From Dinoroseobacter sp042096155 (lineage in GTDB: Bacteria > Pseudomonadota > Alphaproteobacteria > Rhodobacterales > Rhodobacteraceae): a DNA stretch of 16,617 nt. Below the pieces are notes generated by a model that was not told where the DNA came from, made no database searches, and worked only from the letters and a program-made list of their open reading frames with translations. Position 1 is the first letter of the stretch. Each line of letters starts with the position of its first letter. This document shows, in pieces, positions 1 to 8,072 of the stretch. The stretch is taken from assembly GCA_042096155.1 (NCBI GenBank), contig JBELMC010000065.1, forward strand, positions 1 through 16,617, written 5' to 3'. Both the position numbers and the translations under genes were made by a program.

Positions 1-2046
1 GTGGCCGCACGCCGGGCGAAATCGGCAGGCTCGCGGCTTCATCTTCGTCTGACATTGGTTTTCGCCTTGATTGCCTTGGTGCCCACTGTGCTGGTTGCCG
101 TTTTTGCGATGATTTCGATCAATTTTGGTCTTGAAGGCTGGTTTTCGGACCGTGTGCAGCGGGTCTTGGGGTCTTCTTTATCCGCTGCAGAGGCCTATGA
201 ACTGGAAAAGCGGATCAATCTCGAGCAAGATGCGGTTGCACTTGCAACTGCACTGGATCAGGCGGGGCAAGAATCAGCGTTTTTGTCCGATGGGGACTTG
301 CGCGTGATCTTGACACAGGCGCAGCCTCGGATCCAACGCGGCCTGCGCGAAGCATTTATCGTCGACGGCACCGGCGCCTTGAGGGTTCGGGGCGAGCAAA
401 GCTATCTCTTTGATTTTGAACAACCCTCTCCGGATCAATTGGTCAGCGCGCGGGAAAATGGACCGTTGATTATCGAAGACTGGCTCAACAGCGAATACCG
501 CGCATTGATTGTCCTGCAAGCGTATCTGGACCGTTATCTATACGTCTCACGCGAGGTGGATGGTCAAATTTTGACCCTGTTGGATGAAACCCAAGAGACG
601 GTTGGCCTTTACAATCAACTTGAAAGTGAGCGCGGTCGTTTGTTGTTTGAATTTGGATTGTTGTACCTTGCCTTTGCGGTCATTCTGATTCTGGCGGCCA
701 TCTGGCTTGGATTGTGGTTCGCAGAACGCCTCGCGCGTCCGATCGGGCGCCTTGCCGGGGCCGCGCAACGGGTGGGCGCCGGTGATTTTGGCGCCAAAGT
801 TCCGGTGACAAGTGGGGATGATGAAATCGCCATGTTGGGCCGCTCTTTCAACCAGATGACCACCCAATTACAAGCCCAACGGAATACGTTGCTGGACAAC
901 ACACACCAGATTGAAGAGCGCCGCCGTTTATTCGACTCTGTGTTGAGTTCTGTCACGTCCGGTGTCGTTGGTTTGGATTTTAGTGGTAAGGTCGATTTCC
1001 TCAACAAAGCGGCGCGTCACATTTTAGATCTCACCGCGGCGCCGCTTGACGGCAGGGATTTGCAAGATCTGGCGCCGGAATTCCTCAATTTATTTACAAA
1101 ATTGCAAGGAATGCGCAAGGACGTGGCGCAGCAAGAAGTTCGACTTACGCGGCGCGGGCATACTGAAACGCTGTTGGTCCGCATGGCGCGGCGGTTGAAT
1201 GCCGAAGGGCAGGGGGAAGGGATTGTGGTCGTGTTTGACGTTGTGACGGAGCTTGTCTCGGCCCAACGCATGGCCGCCTGGGGCGATGTGGCACGGCGGA
1301 TCGCTCATGAGATCAAAAACCCGCTCACGCCGATCCAGCTGTCTGCAGAACGACTGAAACGAAAATTTGGGCCTTTGGTTGCCGAAGAGAAAGAGGCCTT
1401 GCACGAGTTGACCGGGGTGATCATCCGACAAACTGGCGATTTGCGCCGGATCGTTGATGAGTTTTCGAAATTTGCCCGCATGCCAGAGCCGGAGCGGCGG
1501 AGGGTCGATTTTGCGCAATTGGTCCGCGATGCAGCGACTTTACAACGAGTGGGCATGCCGGACGTGGATTTGCGAGACACTTTGCCAGATACCCCTGTTA
1601 TGCTGGATATCGACGGAACTATGCTATCTCAGGCCTTGATCAATCTTATTAAGAATGCCGGTGAAGCCATTGAAACAAGAATAGAAAAAGAAAAAAAATC
1701 TATCAGTCCTGAGATTCGAATTATCTTGCGCCGATTCGACGACCATGTTGCTTTGAGCGTCGCCGACAATGGTATTGGTCTGCCCTCTGACACCGCGAAA
1801 CTGTTTGAGCCATATGTGACCACCCGTGACAAAGGGACTGGCTTGGGCCTGCCGATTGTAAAGAAGATCATCGAAGAACACGACGGAACATTGATCCTAT
1901 CACCAGCGCCAAGATTTGGAGATGACCCGCATCGGGGCGCGCAAGCCACGCTGACATTGCCCGTGACCACGCAAATTTATCCACAAAACGCTTCTCCAGA
2001 CGTTTATGCACGTCTCAATCCGACAGTGAGCCATCCCCATGAATGA
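1..2046 (+). CDS. ntrY: NtrY-type sensor histidine kinase, 5' end cut by window edge
   Basis: Membrane histidine kinase that phosphorylates NtrX; the NtrYX pair is linked to nitrogen, redox and envelope control in alphaproteobacteria. 681 residues are visible. A membrane helix lies at about 14-40, an extracytoplasmic sensor part follows, and a second helix lies at about 217-240. HAMP is at about 240-292 and a PAS-like domain at about 307-415. The HisKA H-box carries His436 (AHEIKNP). The ATPase part has the N-box around Asn548/Asn552, G1 DNGIG at 589-593 and G2 GTGLGL at 612-617, so the catalytic core looks intact. The family is normally about 720-770 residues with further N-terminal helices, so the GTG at position 1 is an internal codon and the true start lies upstream. 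The 3' end overlaps ntrX by 8 nt, implying translational coupling. A lysine-rich insert encoded by an A-rich tract (1680-1698) sits between the N and G1 boxes. Confidence 0.93.
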   Translation: MAARRAKSAGSRLHLRLTLVFALIALVPTVLVAVFAMISINFGLEGWFSDRVQRVLGSSLSAAEAYELEKRINLEQDAVALATALDQAGQESAFLSDGDLRVILTQAQPRIQRGLREAFIVDGTGALRVRGEQSYLFDFEQPSPDQLVSARENGPLIIEDWLNSEYRALIVLQAYLDRYLYVSREVDGQILTLLDETQETVGLYNQLESERGRLLFEFGLLYLAFAVILILAAIWLGLWFAERLARPIGRLAGAAQRVGAGDFGAKVPVTSGDDEIAMLGRSFNQMTTQLQAQRNTLLDNTHQIEERRRLFDSVLSSVTSGVVGLDFSGKVDFLNKAARHILDLTAAPLDGRDLQDLAPEFLNLFTKLQGMRKDVAQQEVRLTRRGHTETLLVRMARRLNAEGQGEGIVVVFDVVTELVSAQRMAAWGDVARRIAHEIKNPLTPIQLSAERLKRKFGPLVAEEKEALHELTGVIIRQTGDLRRIVDEFSKFARMPEPERRRVDFAQLVRDAATLQRVGMPDVDLRDTLPDTPVMLDIDGTMLSQALINLIKNAGEAIETRIEKEKKSISPEIRIILRRFDDHVALSVADNGIGLPSDTAKLFEPYVTTRDKGTGLGLPIVKKIIEEHDGTLILSPAPRFGDDPHRGAQATLTLPVTTQIYPQNASPDVYARLNPTVSHPHE

Positions 2047-3448
2047 CATTCTGATCGTTGACGATGAAAAAGACATCCGCGTTTTGATCGCTGATATTTT
2101 GCGAGATGAGGGGTATTCGACCCGAACGGCGGGAACCTCTGATGCCTGTATGGCCGAAATTGAAGCCGCACCACCAGGTCTTATTATTTTGGATATATGG
2201 CTCAAAGACAGCACAATGGATGGTATCGACATTCTGAAGTCTGTCAAACGGGACCGACCCGAAATCCCAGTGGTGATTATTTCAGGCCATGGCAACATCG
2301 ATATCGCCGTCGCGGCGATCAAGCAGGGTGCGTACGATTTTATTCAAAAACCCTTTAATATTGATCAGTTGCTTGTCGTAATGCGTCGTGCGATGGAAAC
2401 TTCGAAGCTGCGGCGCGAAAATACGCAGTTGAAACGCCAAGAATCTGGCGTGGGCGACATGATCGGCTCTGCGCCATCCTTTAAGGCACTAAAGTCGAAT
2501 TTGGACAAGGTCACGCGGTCCAATGGACGCGTTATGCTGACCGGTCCAGCCGGATCCGGGAAAGAACTGGCTGCGCGCTATATTCATTCCCAATCGGATC
2601 GCGCTGCCGCACCATTCGTATCGTTCTCTTCAGGGGCCATCGCTGCTGAGCAACTCGACGAGGTGTTGTTTGGTCGCGAGCGCGCGGATCACAGCATCGA
2701 GCCTGGCCTGCTTGAACAAGCCAATGGCGGATTTCTGTATTTCGACGAGATTGCGGACATGCCGTTGCGCACCCAATCCAAAATCTTACGGGTGCTCATT
2801 GATCCAAAATTTCAAAGGGTTGGCGGCGAAACTATCGTGGACGTCGATTTGCGGATCATCTCGTCGACGACACGTGATTTGCAAGCCGAAATTGAAGCAG
2901 GCCGATTTCGCCAAGAGCTGTTCTACCGCTTGAATGTTGTCCCTATCGCCGTGCCGGGGCTCAGCGATCGTCGTGAGGATATCCCCGACCTGGCGATGCA
3001 TTTTATCGACATGCTCAATGAAACCGAGGGCTTACCAAGACGCAACTTATCGCAGGACGCCCAAGCCCTTCTGCAAACAATGGACTGGCCGGGCAATGTG
3101 CGCCAATTGAAAAACATTGTGGAGCGGGTGTTGATACTGGGGTCTGGCGACGGAGAAATCAAAGCCGATGAATTGCCAGACCCGAACACGCAACGTCCAG
3201 ACATCGGTGCGGCCCTTGTCACCGGCGCCCTTGCCGCATTGCCGCTGCGCGAGGCGCGGGAACTGTTCGAGCGAGAGTATTTGATGACACAGATCAATCG
3301 CTTTGGCGGTAATATTTCTCGGACTGCAAATTTTGTGGGTATGGAGCGGTCCGCCTTGCATCGCAAGCTCAAGTCGCTTGGCGTTGTCACCAACGTCAAA
3401 TCCGGCGCGCGAGTTGCGCAGATTGCAGAGGAAGATTCCTCAGATTGA
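2039..3448 (+). CDS. ntrX: NtrX response regulator (receiver, AAA+, Fis-type HTH) without GAFTGA
   Basis: Cytoplasmic DNA-binding regulator controlled by NtrY, 469 residues. The receiver domain (about 1-120) has the acidic pocket Asp8/Asp9, phospho-acceptor Asp52 and Lys104. The AAA+ module (about 140-375) has Walker A GPAGSGK at 169-175, Walker B FDEI with Asp236/Glu237, an arginine-finger region (FRQELFYRLNV) and the WPGNVRQLKN sensor-II motif. A Fis-type helix-turn-helix lies at about 415-455. The L1 loop that normally carries GAFTGA for sigma-54 contact is replaced by a shorter segment (213-223), so classical sigma-54 activation is unlikely and it may act with the housekeeping RNA polymerase or as a repressor (inference). 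The ATG start lies inside the end of ntrY and matches the family N-terminus. The stop is followed by 67 nt before trkA. Confidence 0.95.
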   Translation: MNDILIVDDEKDIRVLIADILRDEGYSTRTAGTSDACMAEIEAAPPGLIILDIWLKDSTMDGIDILKSVKRDRPEIPVVIISGHGNIDIAVAAIKQGAYDFIQKPFNIDQLLVVMRRAMETSKLRRENTQLKRQESGVGDMIGSAPSFKALKSNLDKVTRSNGRVMLTGPAGSGKELAARYIHSQSDRAAAPFVSFSSGAIAAEQLDEVLFGRERADHSIEPGLLEQANGGFLYFDEIADMPLRTQSKILRVLIDPKFQRVGGETIVDVDLRIISSTTRDLQAEIEAGRFRQELFYRLNVVPIAVPGLSDRREDIPDLAMHFIDMLNETEGLPRRNLSQDAQALLQTMDWPGNVRQLKNIVERVLILGSGDGEIKADELPDPNTQRPDIGAALVTGALAALPLREARELFEREYLMTQINRFGGNISRTANFVGMERSALHRKLKSLGVVTNVKSGARVAQIAEEDSSD

Positions 3449-3515
3449 TTGACCCAAGCGGTTGATTCAGGCACCAAGAGTGTGACCTACGACAACTGGA
3501 TCCGGGACCACTGGC

Positions 3516-4892
3516 ATGAAAGTGATTATCTGCGGCGCAGGGCAGGTCGGTTGGCAAATTGCGCGCCATCTCGCGGGCGAACGAAACGACGTTACAATCG
3601 TCGACAACAATCCTGAACTGGTCAGACGCGCGACAGAATCACTGGATGTTCAAGGGATTACCGGCTTTGCCTCCTATCCAGATGTGCTGGATGCCGCCGG
3701 CGCGGAAGATGCCGATATGGTCATTGCTGCAACTCATTCTGATGAAGTGAATATGGTTGTGTGTCAGATTGCGCATTCAGTCTTTGACGTGCAACGCAAA
3801 ATTGCGCGGTTGCGCGCACAGTCCTATTTGAATGCGATATACAGCGATCTTTATCGCCGCGATCACCTGCCGATTGATGTTGTGATCAGTCCCGAACGTG
3901 AAGTCGCAGAGGCGGCGCTGCAGCGTTTGGCCGCGCCGGCCGCGTTTGACACAGAAAATTTTCTCGACGGGAAAGCGCAACTTCTTGGTATTACGTTAGA
4001 TGATGATTGTCCGGTTTTGATGACATCTTTGCGACAGCTGTCTGATTTGTTTTCAACGCTGCGTACGATTGTTGTAGGGATCCGCCGCGACGGGGCCTTG
4101 TTCGCACCTGAGACAGCAGATCAGTTATATTCTGGCGATCAAGTCTATTTGTTCATGCCCGTTGAGGACATCAACAGAACACTGGAAGTGTTTGGCAAAA
4201 AAACAAAAAAACAAGAACGTATTGTTATAATTGGGGGCGGAAATGTGGGTCTTGCCGTCGCGCAAAATCTTGAATCGCAACCCGAGCGGGTGCGCGTCAA
4301 AGTTATTGAGCGCAACCGGAATTGTGCCGAATATGCCGCTGATGCACTGGAGCGGACAATCGTGTTAAATGGCGATGGTCTGGACATGGAGTTGTTGTCG
4401 GAAGCCAATATTTCCCGCGCAGATGCGGTTCTGGCTGTGACTGACGATGACAAAACCAACATTTTGGCCGCTGTGCGGGCAAAATCTTCCGGTTGCCCGA
4501 TGGCGATCACGCTCATCAACGATCCATCATTGGTGCCTTTGCTGGGACCGCTGGACATCGACGCTTATATCAATCCACGTGCGACGACCGTCAGCTCAAT
4601 CCTGCGACATGTGCGTCACGGCCGGGTGCGCGGCGTTTATGCAATCGGGGATGCCGAGGCCGAGATCATTGAGGCGCAAGTCTTGTCAACCTCGCCGATT
4701 GCCGGCCGTGTGATACGGGATATCGACTTTCCCGAAGGCGCTTTGGTGGCGGCGATCGGACGGGCTGGCAAGGTGCTGAAGCCAACAGGGTCGCTGCGTG
4801 TGGAAGAGGGCGATGTTATTGTGCTGTTTAGCCTGGCTGCAGATGTACCAGAAGTCGAGCGTCTGCTCCAAGTCGGCATAGATTTTTTCTGA
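3516..4892 (+). CDS. trkA: Trk potassium uptake regulatory subunit TrkA
   Basis: Peripheral cytoplasmic subunit that binds NAD(H)/nucleotides and gates the TrkH K+ channel. 458 residues, the usual length for a two-RCK TrkA. The first Rossmann half has GAGQVG at 7-12 and the nucleotide-ribose acidic residue Asp30, followed by a TrkA-C domain (about 140-225). The second half restarts with GGGNVG at 240-245 and a second TrkA-C domain (about 375-455). The linker between halves (about 227-235) is lysine-rich and encoded by two consecutive seven-A runs (4197-4203 and 4205-4211). The stop is 13 nt before trkH, so both are almost certainly one transcript. The upstream gap has no strong Shine-Dalgarno site. 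Confidence 0.96.
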   Translation: MKVIICGAGQVGWQIARHLAGERNDVTIVDNNPELVRRATESLDVQGITGFASYPDVLDAAGAEDADMVIAATHSDEVNMVVCQIAHSVFDVQRKIARLRAQSYLNAIYSDLYRRDHLPIDVVISPEREVAEAALQRLAAPAAFDTENFLDGKAQLLGITLDDDCPVLMTSLRQLSDLFSTLRTIVVGIRRDGALFAPETADQLYSGDQVYLFMPVEDINRTLEVFGKKTKKQERIVIIGGGNVGLAVAQNLESQPERVRVKVIERNRNCAEYAADALERTIVLNGDGLDMELLSEANISRADAVLAVTDDDKTNILAAVRAKSSGCPMAITLINDPSLVPLLGPLDIDAYINPRATTVSSILRHVRHGRVRGVYAIGDAEAEIIEAQVLSTSPIAGRVIRDIDFPEGALVAAIGRAGKVLKPTGSLRVEEGDVIVLFSLAADVPEVERLLQVGIDFF

Positions 4893-4905
4893 TGGTTGGA
4901 CTGGT

Positions 4906-6417
4906 GTGAGACAAGCGTTCAATCGCATCCCGCTTTTGGTCATTTTGATCGCTGTCGCGGCTTTGGCGATGTTGATACCGGCCTTTGTTGCTGTGACCCA
5001 AGAGGATTTCAGTTCGGCCCGGCCATTTGCCTATGCCTGTGTTTTATTTTTATTTTTCGCGGTTGTTTTAGGCTTTTCGACAGCGGGGATGCAATCCGAA
5101 ACCGGTATCAGACAATTGCTGACTGTCTTGCTGTTTGGATTTTTGGGCTTGCCCGTCCTTCTGGCAGTTCCCTTCGCCGAAGCTTTGCCCGACACCCGGT
5201 TCCTGAACGCCTATTTTGAAATGGTATCGAGCCTGACAACGACAGGTGCGACTTTGTTCGAGCCTGACCGTTTGCCGCTGGCCTTGCATGTCTGGCGCGG
5301 GCTGGTCGCGTGGCTCGGTGGGTTTATGATGTGGATTATCGCCTTTGCGCTGCTTGCGCCGATGACATTGGGCGGCTTCGAAGTTACATCTGTTCTTGAA
5401 GCCGGTCGGGGTCAGGAGCGGCGCAATGTTCAAGATGATATCAGCCCGTTTGAGCGTCTGTTGCGGTTCTTTTGGCTGTTTTTGCCGATCTATGTGGTGT
5501 TGACCTGCATATTATGGATCGGATTGGTCATGTTGGGCGATCCTCCCTCCGTTGCTGCGATCCACGCGATGTCGAGCTTATCCACCAGTGGCATTACACC
5601 GCTGAAGGGGTTTGACACAAGCCCGAGCGGTGGAGGGGGAGAGCTATTGATCTTCTTGTTTTTCGCTTTTGCCGTGACACGCCGGAGCTTCACGGGCGGG
5701 CTGTCCAATCCGCAATGGACGCTGATGCGCCAGGATCGGGAGTTGCGTTTGGCCGTGCTCTTGGTCCTGAGCGTGTCGCTTTTTTTGTACCTCAGGCATT
5801 TACTGGGCGCCTGGGAGGTCAAGGAAGCATTAGATCATCGCGCGCTGGCCGCTTTATGGGGCAGCGTCTTTACGATTGCCTCATTCTTGACAACGACAGG
5901 TTTCGTCTCAGGCTCCTGGGAGATCGCGCAAAGCTGGTCGGGTCTTGAAACACCGGGTCTGATTATGGCGGGAATCGCCGTCATGGGCGGCGGGGTCGCG
6001 ACCACGGCTGGCGGCGTGAAGTTGTTGCGGGTTTATGCGCTTTACAAACATGGCATACGCGAGATGGAGCGTCTTGTGCATCCTTCTTCGGTGGGAGGGC
6101 GCGGCGAAATCGCCAGACGAATGCGCACCGATGGCGCATCGATTGCGTGGGTCTTTTTCATGCTTTTTGCCATGTCCATCGCCGTTGTGATGGCGCTTCT
6201 GTCTATGACCGGGTTAACCTTTGAAGAAAGCGTGATTTTATCGGTTGCGACGCTGTCGACAACGGGTCCAATTGCATCCGTGGCGGCCGAATCGCCGATC
6301 TCATACGCCAACGTGCCGAATGCTGCGAAACTGATCCTATGTGGGGCGATGGTGATGGGACGATTGGAAACTCTGGTGATTATCGCGCTGTTTAACCCAA
6401 ATTTTTGGCGCGCCTAG
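4906..6417 (+). CDS. trkH: Trk potassium channel subunit TrkH
   Basis: Integral inner-membrane K+-translocating subunit that works with TrkA. 503 residues, slightly longer than E. coli TrkH (about 483). Four pore-loop repeats are visible, each with its filter glycine: SLTTTGAT (Gly114), SLSTSGIT (Gly229), FLTTTGFV (Gly332) and TLSTTGPI (Gly454), separated by hydrophobic helices. The four-fold MPM architecture is therefore complete. The GTG start follows the trkA stop by 13 nt, and residues 1-10 lead directly into the first helix. The family could be confused with KtrB, but the trkA neighbour and length favour TrkH. Confidence 0.95.
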   Translation: MRQAFNRIPLLVILIAVAALAMLIPAFVAVTQEDFSSARPFAYACVLFLFFAVVLGFSTAGMQSETGIRQLLTVLLFGFLGLPVLLAVPFAEALPDTRFLNAYFEMVSSLTTTGATLFEPDRLPLALHVWRGLVAWLGGFMMWIIAFALLAPMTLGGFEVTSVLEAGRGQERRNVQDDISPFERLLRFFWLFLPIYVVLTCILWIGLVMLGDPPSVAAIHAMSSLSTSGITPLKGFDTSPSGGGGELLIFLFFAFAVTRRSFTGGLSNPQWTLMRQDRELRLAVLLVLSVSLFLYLRHLLGAWEVKEALDHRALAALWGSVFTIASFLTTTGFVSGSWEIAQSWSGLETPGLIMAGIAVMGGGVATTAGGVKLLRVYALYKHGIREMERLVHPSSVGGRGEIARRMRTDGASIAWVFFMLFAMSIAVVMALLSMTGLTFEESVILSVATLSTTGPIASVAAESPISYANVPNAAKLILCGAMVMGRLETLVIIALFNPNFWRA

Positions 6418-6525
6418 GCCATATATCTGAAATAAGTCTGATTTTTGCTCTGGAATCCCGAAAGCGATCAACGCTAAGATCGCGCCAGGCGTGCAAGATG
6501 CTGTTTGCATGCGCAATATACAAAA

Positions 6526-6529
6526 AAGG
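6526..6529 (+). promoter_or_regulatory. Ribosome binding site that sets the hfq start
   Basis: AAGG lies 9 nt before the ATG at 6539. The frame is open further upstream (an ATG at 6491), but the upstream codons do not match Hfq, whose family begins close to the ATG at 6539. This site therefore supports the shorter 77-residue product. Confidence 0.6.
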
Positions 6530-6538
6530 CGCGCAATC

Positions 6539-6772
6539 ATGGCGAGCGATCGGCAAAATCTACAGGATGCTTTCCTGAATCACGTCCGAAAGACGAAAGT
6601 CCCTGTAACGGTATTTTTGATAAATGGCGTTAAACTTCAGGGCGTTATAACTTGGTTTGATAATTTTTGTGTTTTGCTTCGTCGGGACGGACAAAGCCAG
6701 CTGGTGTATAAGCATGCAATTTCGACCGTGATGCCGACCCAACCAATTAGTCTATATGAGGGCGAGGACTGA
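6539..6772 (+). CDS. hfq: RNA chaperone Hfq
   Basis: Sm-like hexameric RNA chaperone that pairs small RNAs with mRNAs in the cytoplasm. 77 residues: the compact alphaproteobacterial form without the long disordered tail of E. coli Hfq (102 residues). Visible hallmarks are the N-terminal Gln9-Asp10 region, the Sm1 motif (VTVFLINGVKLQGVI, residues 23-37) with Lys32, Phe43 and the Sm2 motif YKHAIST (Tyr57, Lys58, His59). The C-terminus is short and acidic (EGED). The stop is 5 nt before the hflX start and the hflX ribosome site lies inside the hfq end, so the two are translationally coupled, as in the widespread hfq-hflX pairing. The 121-nt gap after trkH leaves room for a separate promoter, but I see no strong -35/-10 pair in it. 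Confidence 0.97.
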   Translation: MASDRQNLQDAFLNHVRKTKVPVTVFLINGVKLQGVITWFDNFCVLLRRDGQSQLVYKHAISTVMPTQPISLYEGED

Positions 6773-6777
6773 CCGAA

Positions 6778-8055
6778 TTGGCGTCGAATGAACCGCGCGA
6801 AACGAACGCCTGGGTTCTGCATCCTGAGATTACCGGCGACCGACAGCGGCGCAACGCATCCTTTGCACTTCAAGAGGCTGTGTCCTTGGCACATGCCTTG
6901 CCGGGGCTAAAGATCGTCGGCTCAGATATTGTGCGTTTGGCAAAGCCACAGCCGGGCTTATTGTTTGGCACCGGTAAAATTGCCGAGCTTGGCGCGCACT
7001 TCCACGATACAGAAATTGAGCTTGTTTTGGTGGATGGGCCTCTGACACCCGTGCAACAACGCAATCTCGAACGAGAGTGGGAGGTCAAAATCCTGGATCG
7101 AACAGGATTGATCTTGGAAATCTTTGCTGATCGCGCACGCACGCGCGAAGGGGTTTTGCAGGTCGAATTGGCAGCATTGTCCTATCAAAGAACGCGTCTT
7201 GTGCGATCTTGGACCCACTTGGAACGCCAGCGTGGCGGTTTGGGTTTTGTCGGCGGACCCGGCGAAACCCAGATCGAAGCCGACAGACGGGCGATTGACG
7301 ATGCGGCGATCCGCATACGACGGCAATTGTCAAAGGTGGTAAAAACACGGGAATTGCATCGTGCAGCCCGCGCCAAAGTTCCCTTTCCGATCGTTGCGCT
7401 CGTGGGATATACAAACGCCGGCAAATCGACGCTTTTCAACAAGATAACCGGTGCTGATGTGATGGCGCGGGATATGTTATTTGCAACCTTGGATCCGACC
7501 ATGCGATCCTTGCAGCTGCCCGATGGTGATCAGGTGATCGTCTCTGATACGGTTGGCTTCATCAGTGACCTGCCCACGGAACTGGTCGCGGCATTTCGGG
7601 CCACTTTGGAAGAGGTTTTGGCGGCCGATGTCATTTTGCATGTGCGTGATATCGCCCATTCTGAGACCGAGGAACAGGCCAGAGACGTTTTGCACATACT
7701 TGAAAAACTTGGCGTTTGCGATGATGTGCCACAAGTTGAGATTTGGAATAAAGTTGATCTGTTGGATTCAGAGACCCTTGCACGCGTGACAACAATTGCC
7801 AATCGTCGGAGTGATGTTATGACCGTATCGGCCTCAACAGGGGTCGGTATTGATCGGTTGCTGTCACAAATTCGCAATTTTGTCAGCCCACCACGCCATG
7901 AGATGTATATATTTGTAGCCTGGGCCGACGGTCGGCGCCGCGCATGGTTGCATGCTGAGGGGGTCATTCAAGCCGAAGAGGGAGGCGAAGAAGGCTCTGT
8001 TTTCACCGTCGCGTGGACCGGAAGGCAAGCGCAAATCTTTAGTGCGTTGCATTAA
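6778..8055 (+). CDS. hflX: Ribosome-splitting GTPase HflX
   Basis: Cytoplasmic GTPase that binds the 50S subunit and rescues or splits stalled or stressed ribosomes. 425 residues, typical for the family. The N-terminal HflX domain (about 25-200) contains the GTGKIAEL segment, the SPVQQRNLE-like segment (here LTPVQQRNLE) and the glycine-rich GGLGFVGGPGETQIE linker. The G domain has P-loop GYTNAGKS at 210-217 (Lys216), G2 threonines in the ATLDPTMR segment, G3 DTVGF at 257-261, G4 NKVD at 324-327 and a G5 SAS. The start is TTG at 6778, preceded by GAGG (6764-6767) with 10-nt spacing; an in-frame stop at 6757-6759 rules out a much longer N-terminus. It converges on the acylase gene, 17 nt away. 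Confidence 0.95.
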   Translation: MASNEPRETNAWVLHPEITGDRQRRNASFALQEAVSLAHALPGLKIVGSDIVRLAKPQPGLLFGTGKIAELGAHFHDTEIELVLVDGPLTPVQQRNLEREWEVKILDRTGLILEIFADRARTREGVLQVELAALSYQRTRLVRSWTHLERQRGGLGFVGGPGETQIEADRRAIDDAAIRIRRQLSKVVKTRELHRAARAKVPFPIVALVGYTNAGKSTLFNKITGADVMARDMLFATLDPTMRSLQLPDGDQVIVSDTVGFISDLPTELVAAFRATLEEVLAADVILHVRDIAHSETEEQARDVLHILEKLGVCDDVPQVEIWNKVDLLDSETLARVTTIANRRSDVMTVSASTGVGIDRLLSQIRNFVSPPRHEMYIFVAWADGRRRAWLHAEGVIQAEEGGEEGSVFTVAWTGRQAQIFSALH

Positions 8056-8072
8056 GGTCGACACGCAACTTG

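Noticed and set aside
1..3. GTG at position 1 as the true ntrY start
   Set aside because: NtrY proteins carry further N-terminal membrane helices, and the visible residues match the middle of that region, so the gene is simply cut by the window edge.
4197..4212. Programmed -1 frameshift at AAAAAAC in trkA
   Set aside because: The zero-frame codons are AAA AAA ACA, not the A AAA AAC phasing needed, and the intact frame gives a complete two-RCK TrkA.
6491..6538. Hfq with a 16-residue N-terminal extension from ATG 6491
   Set aside because: The extension does not match Hfq, and a proper ribosome site precedes ATG 6539.
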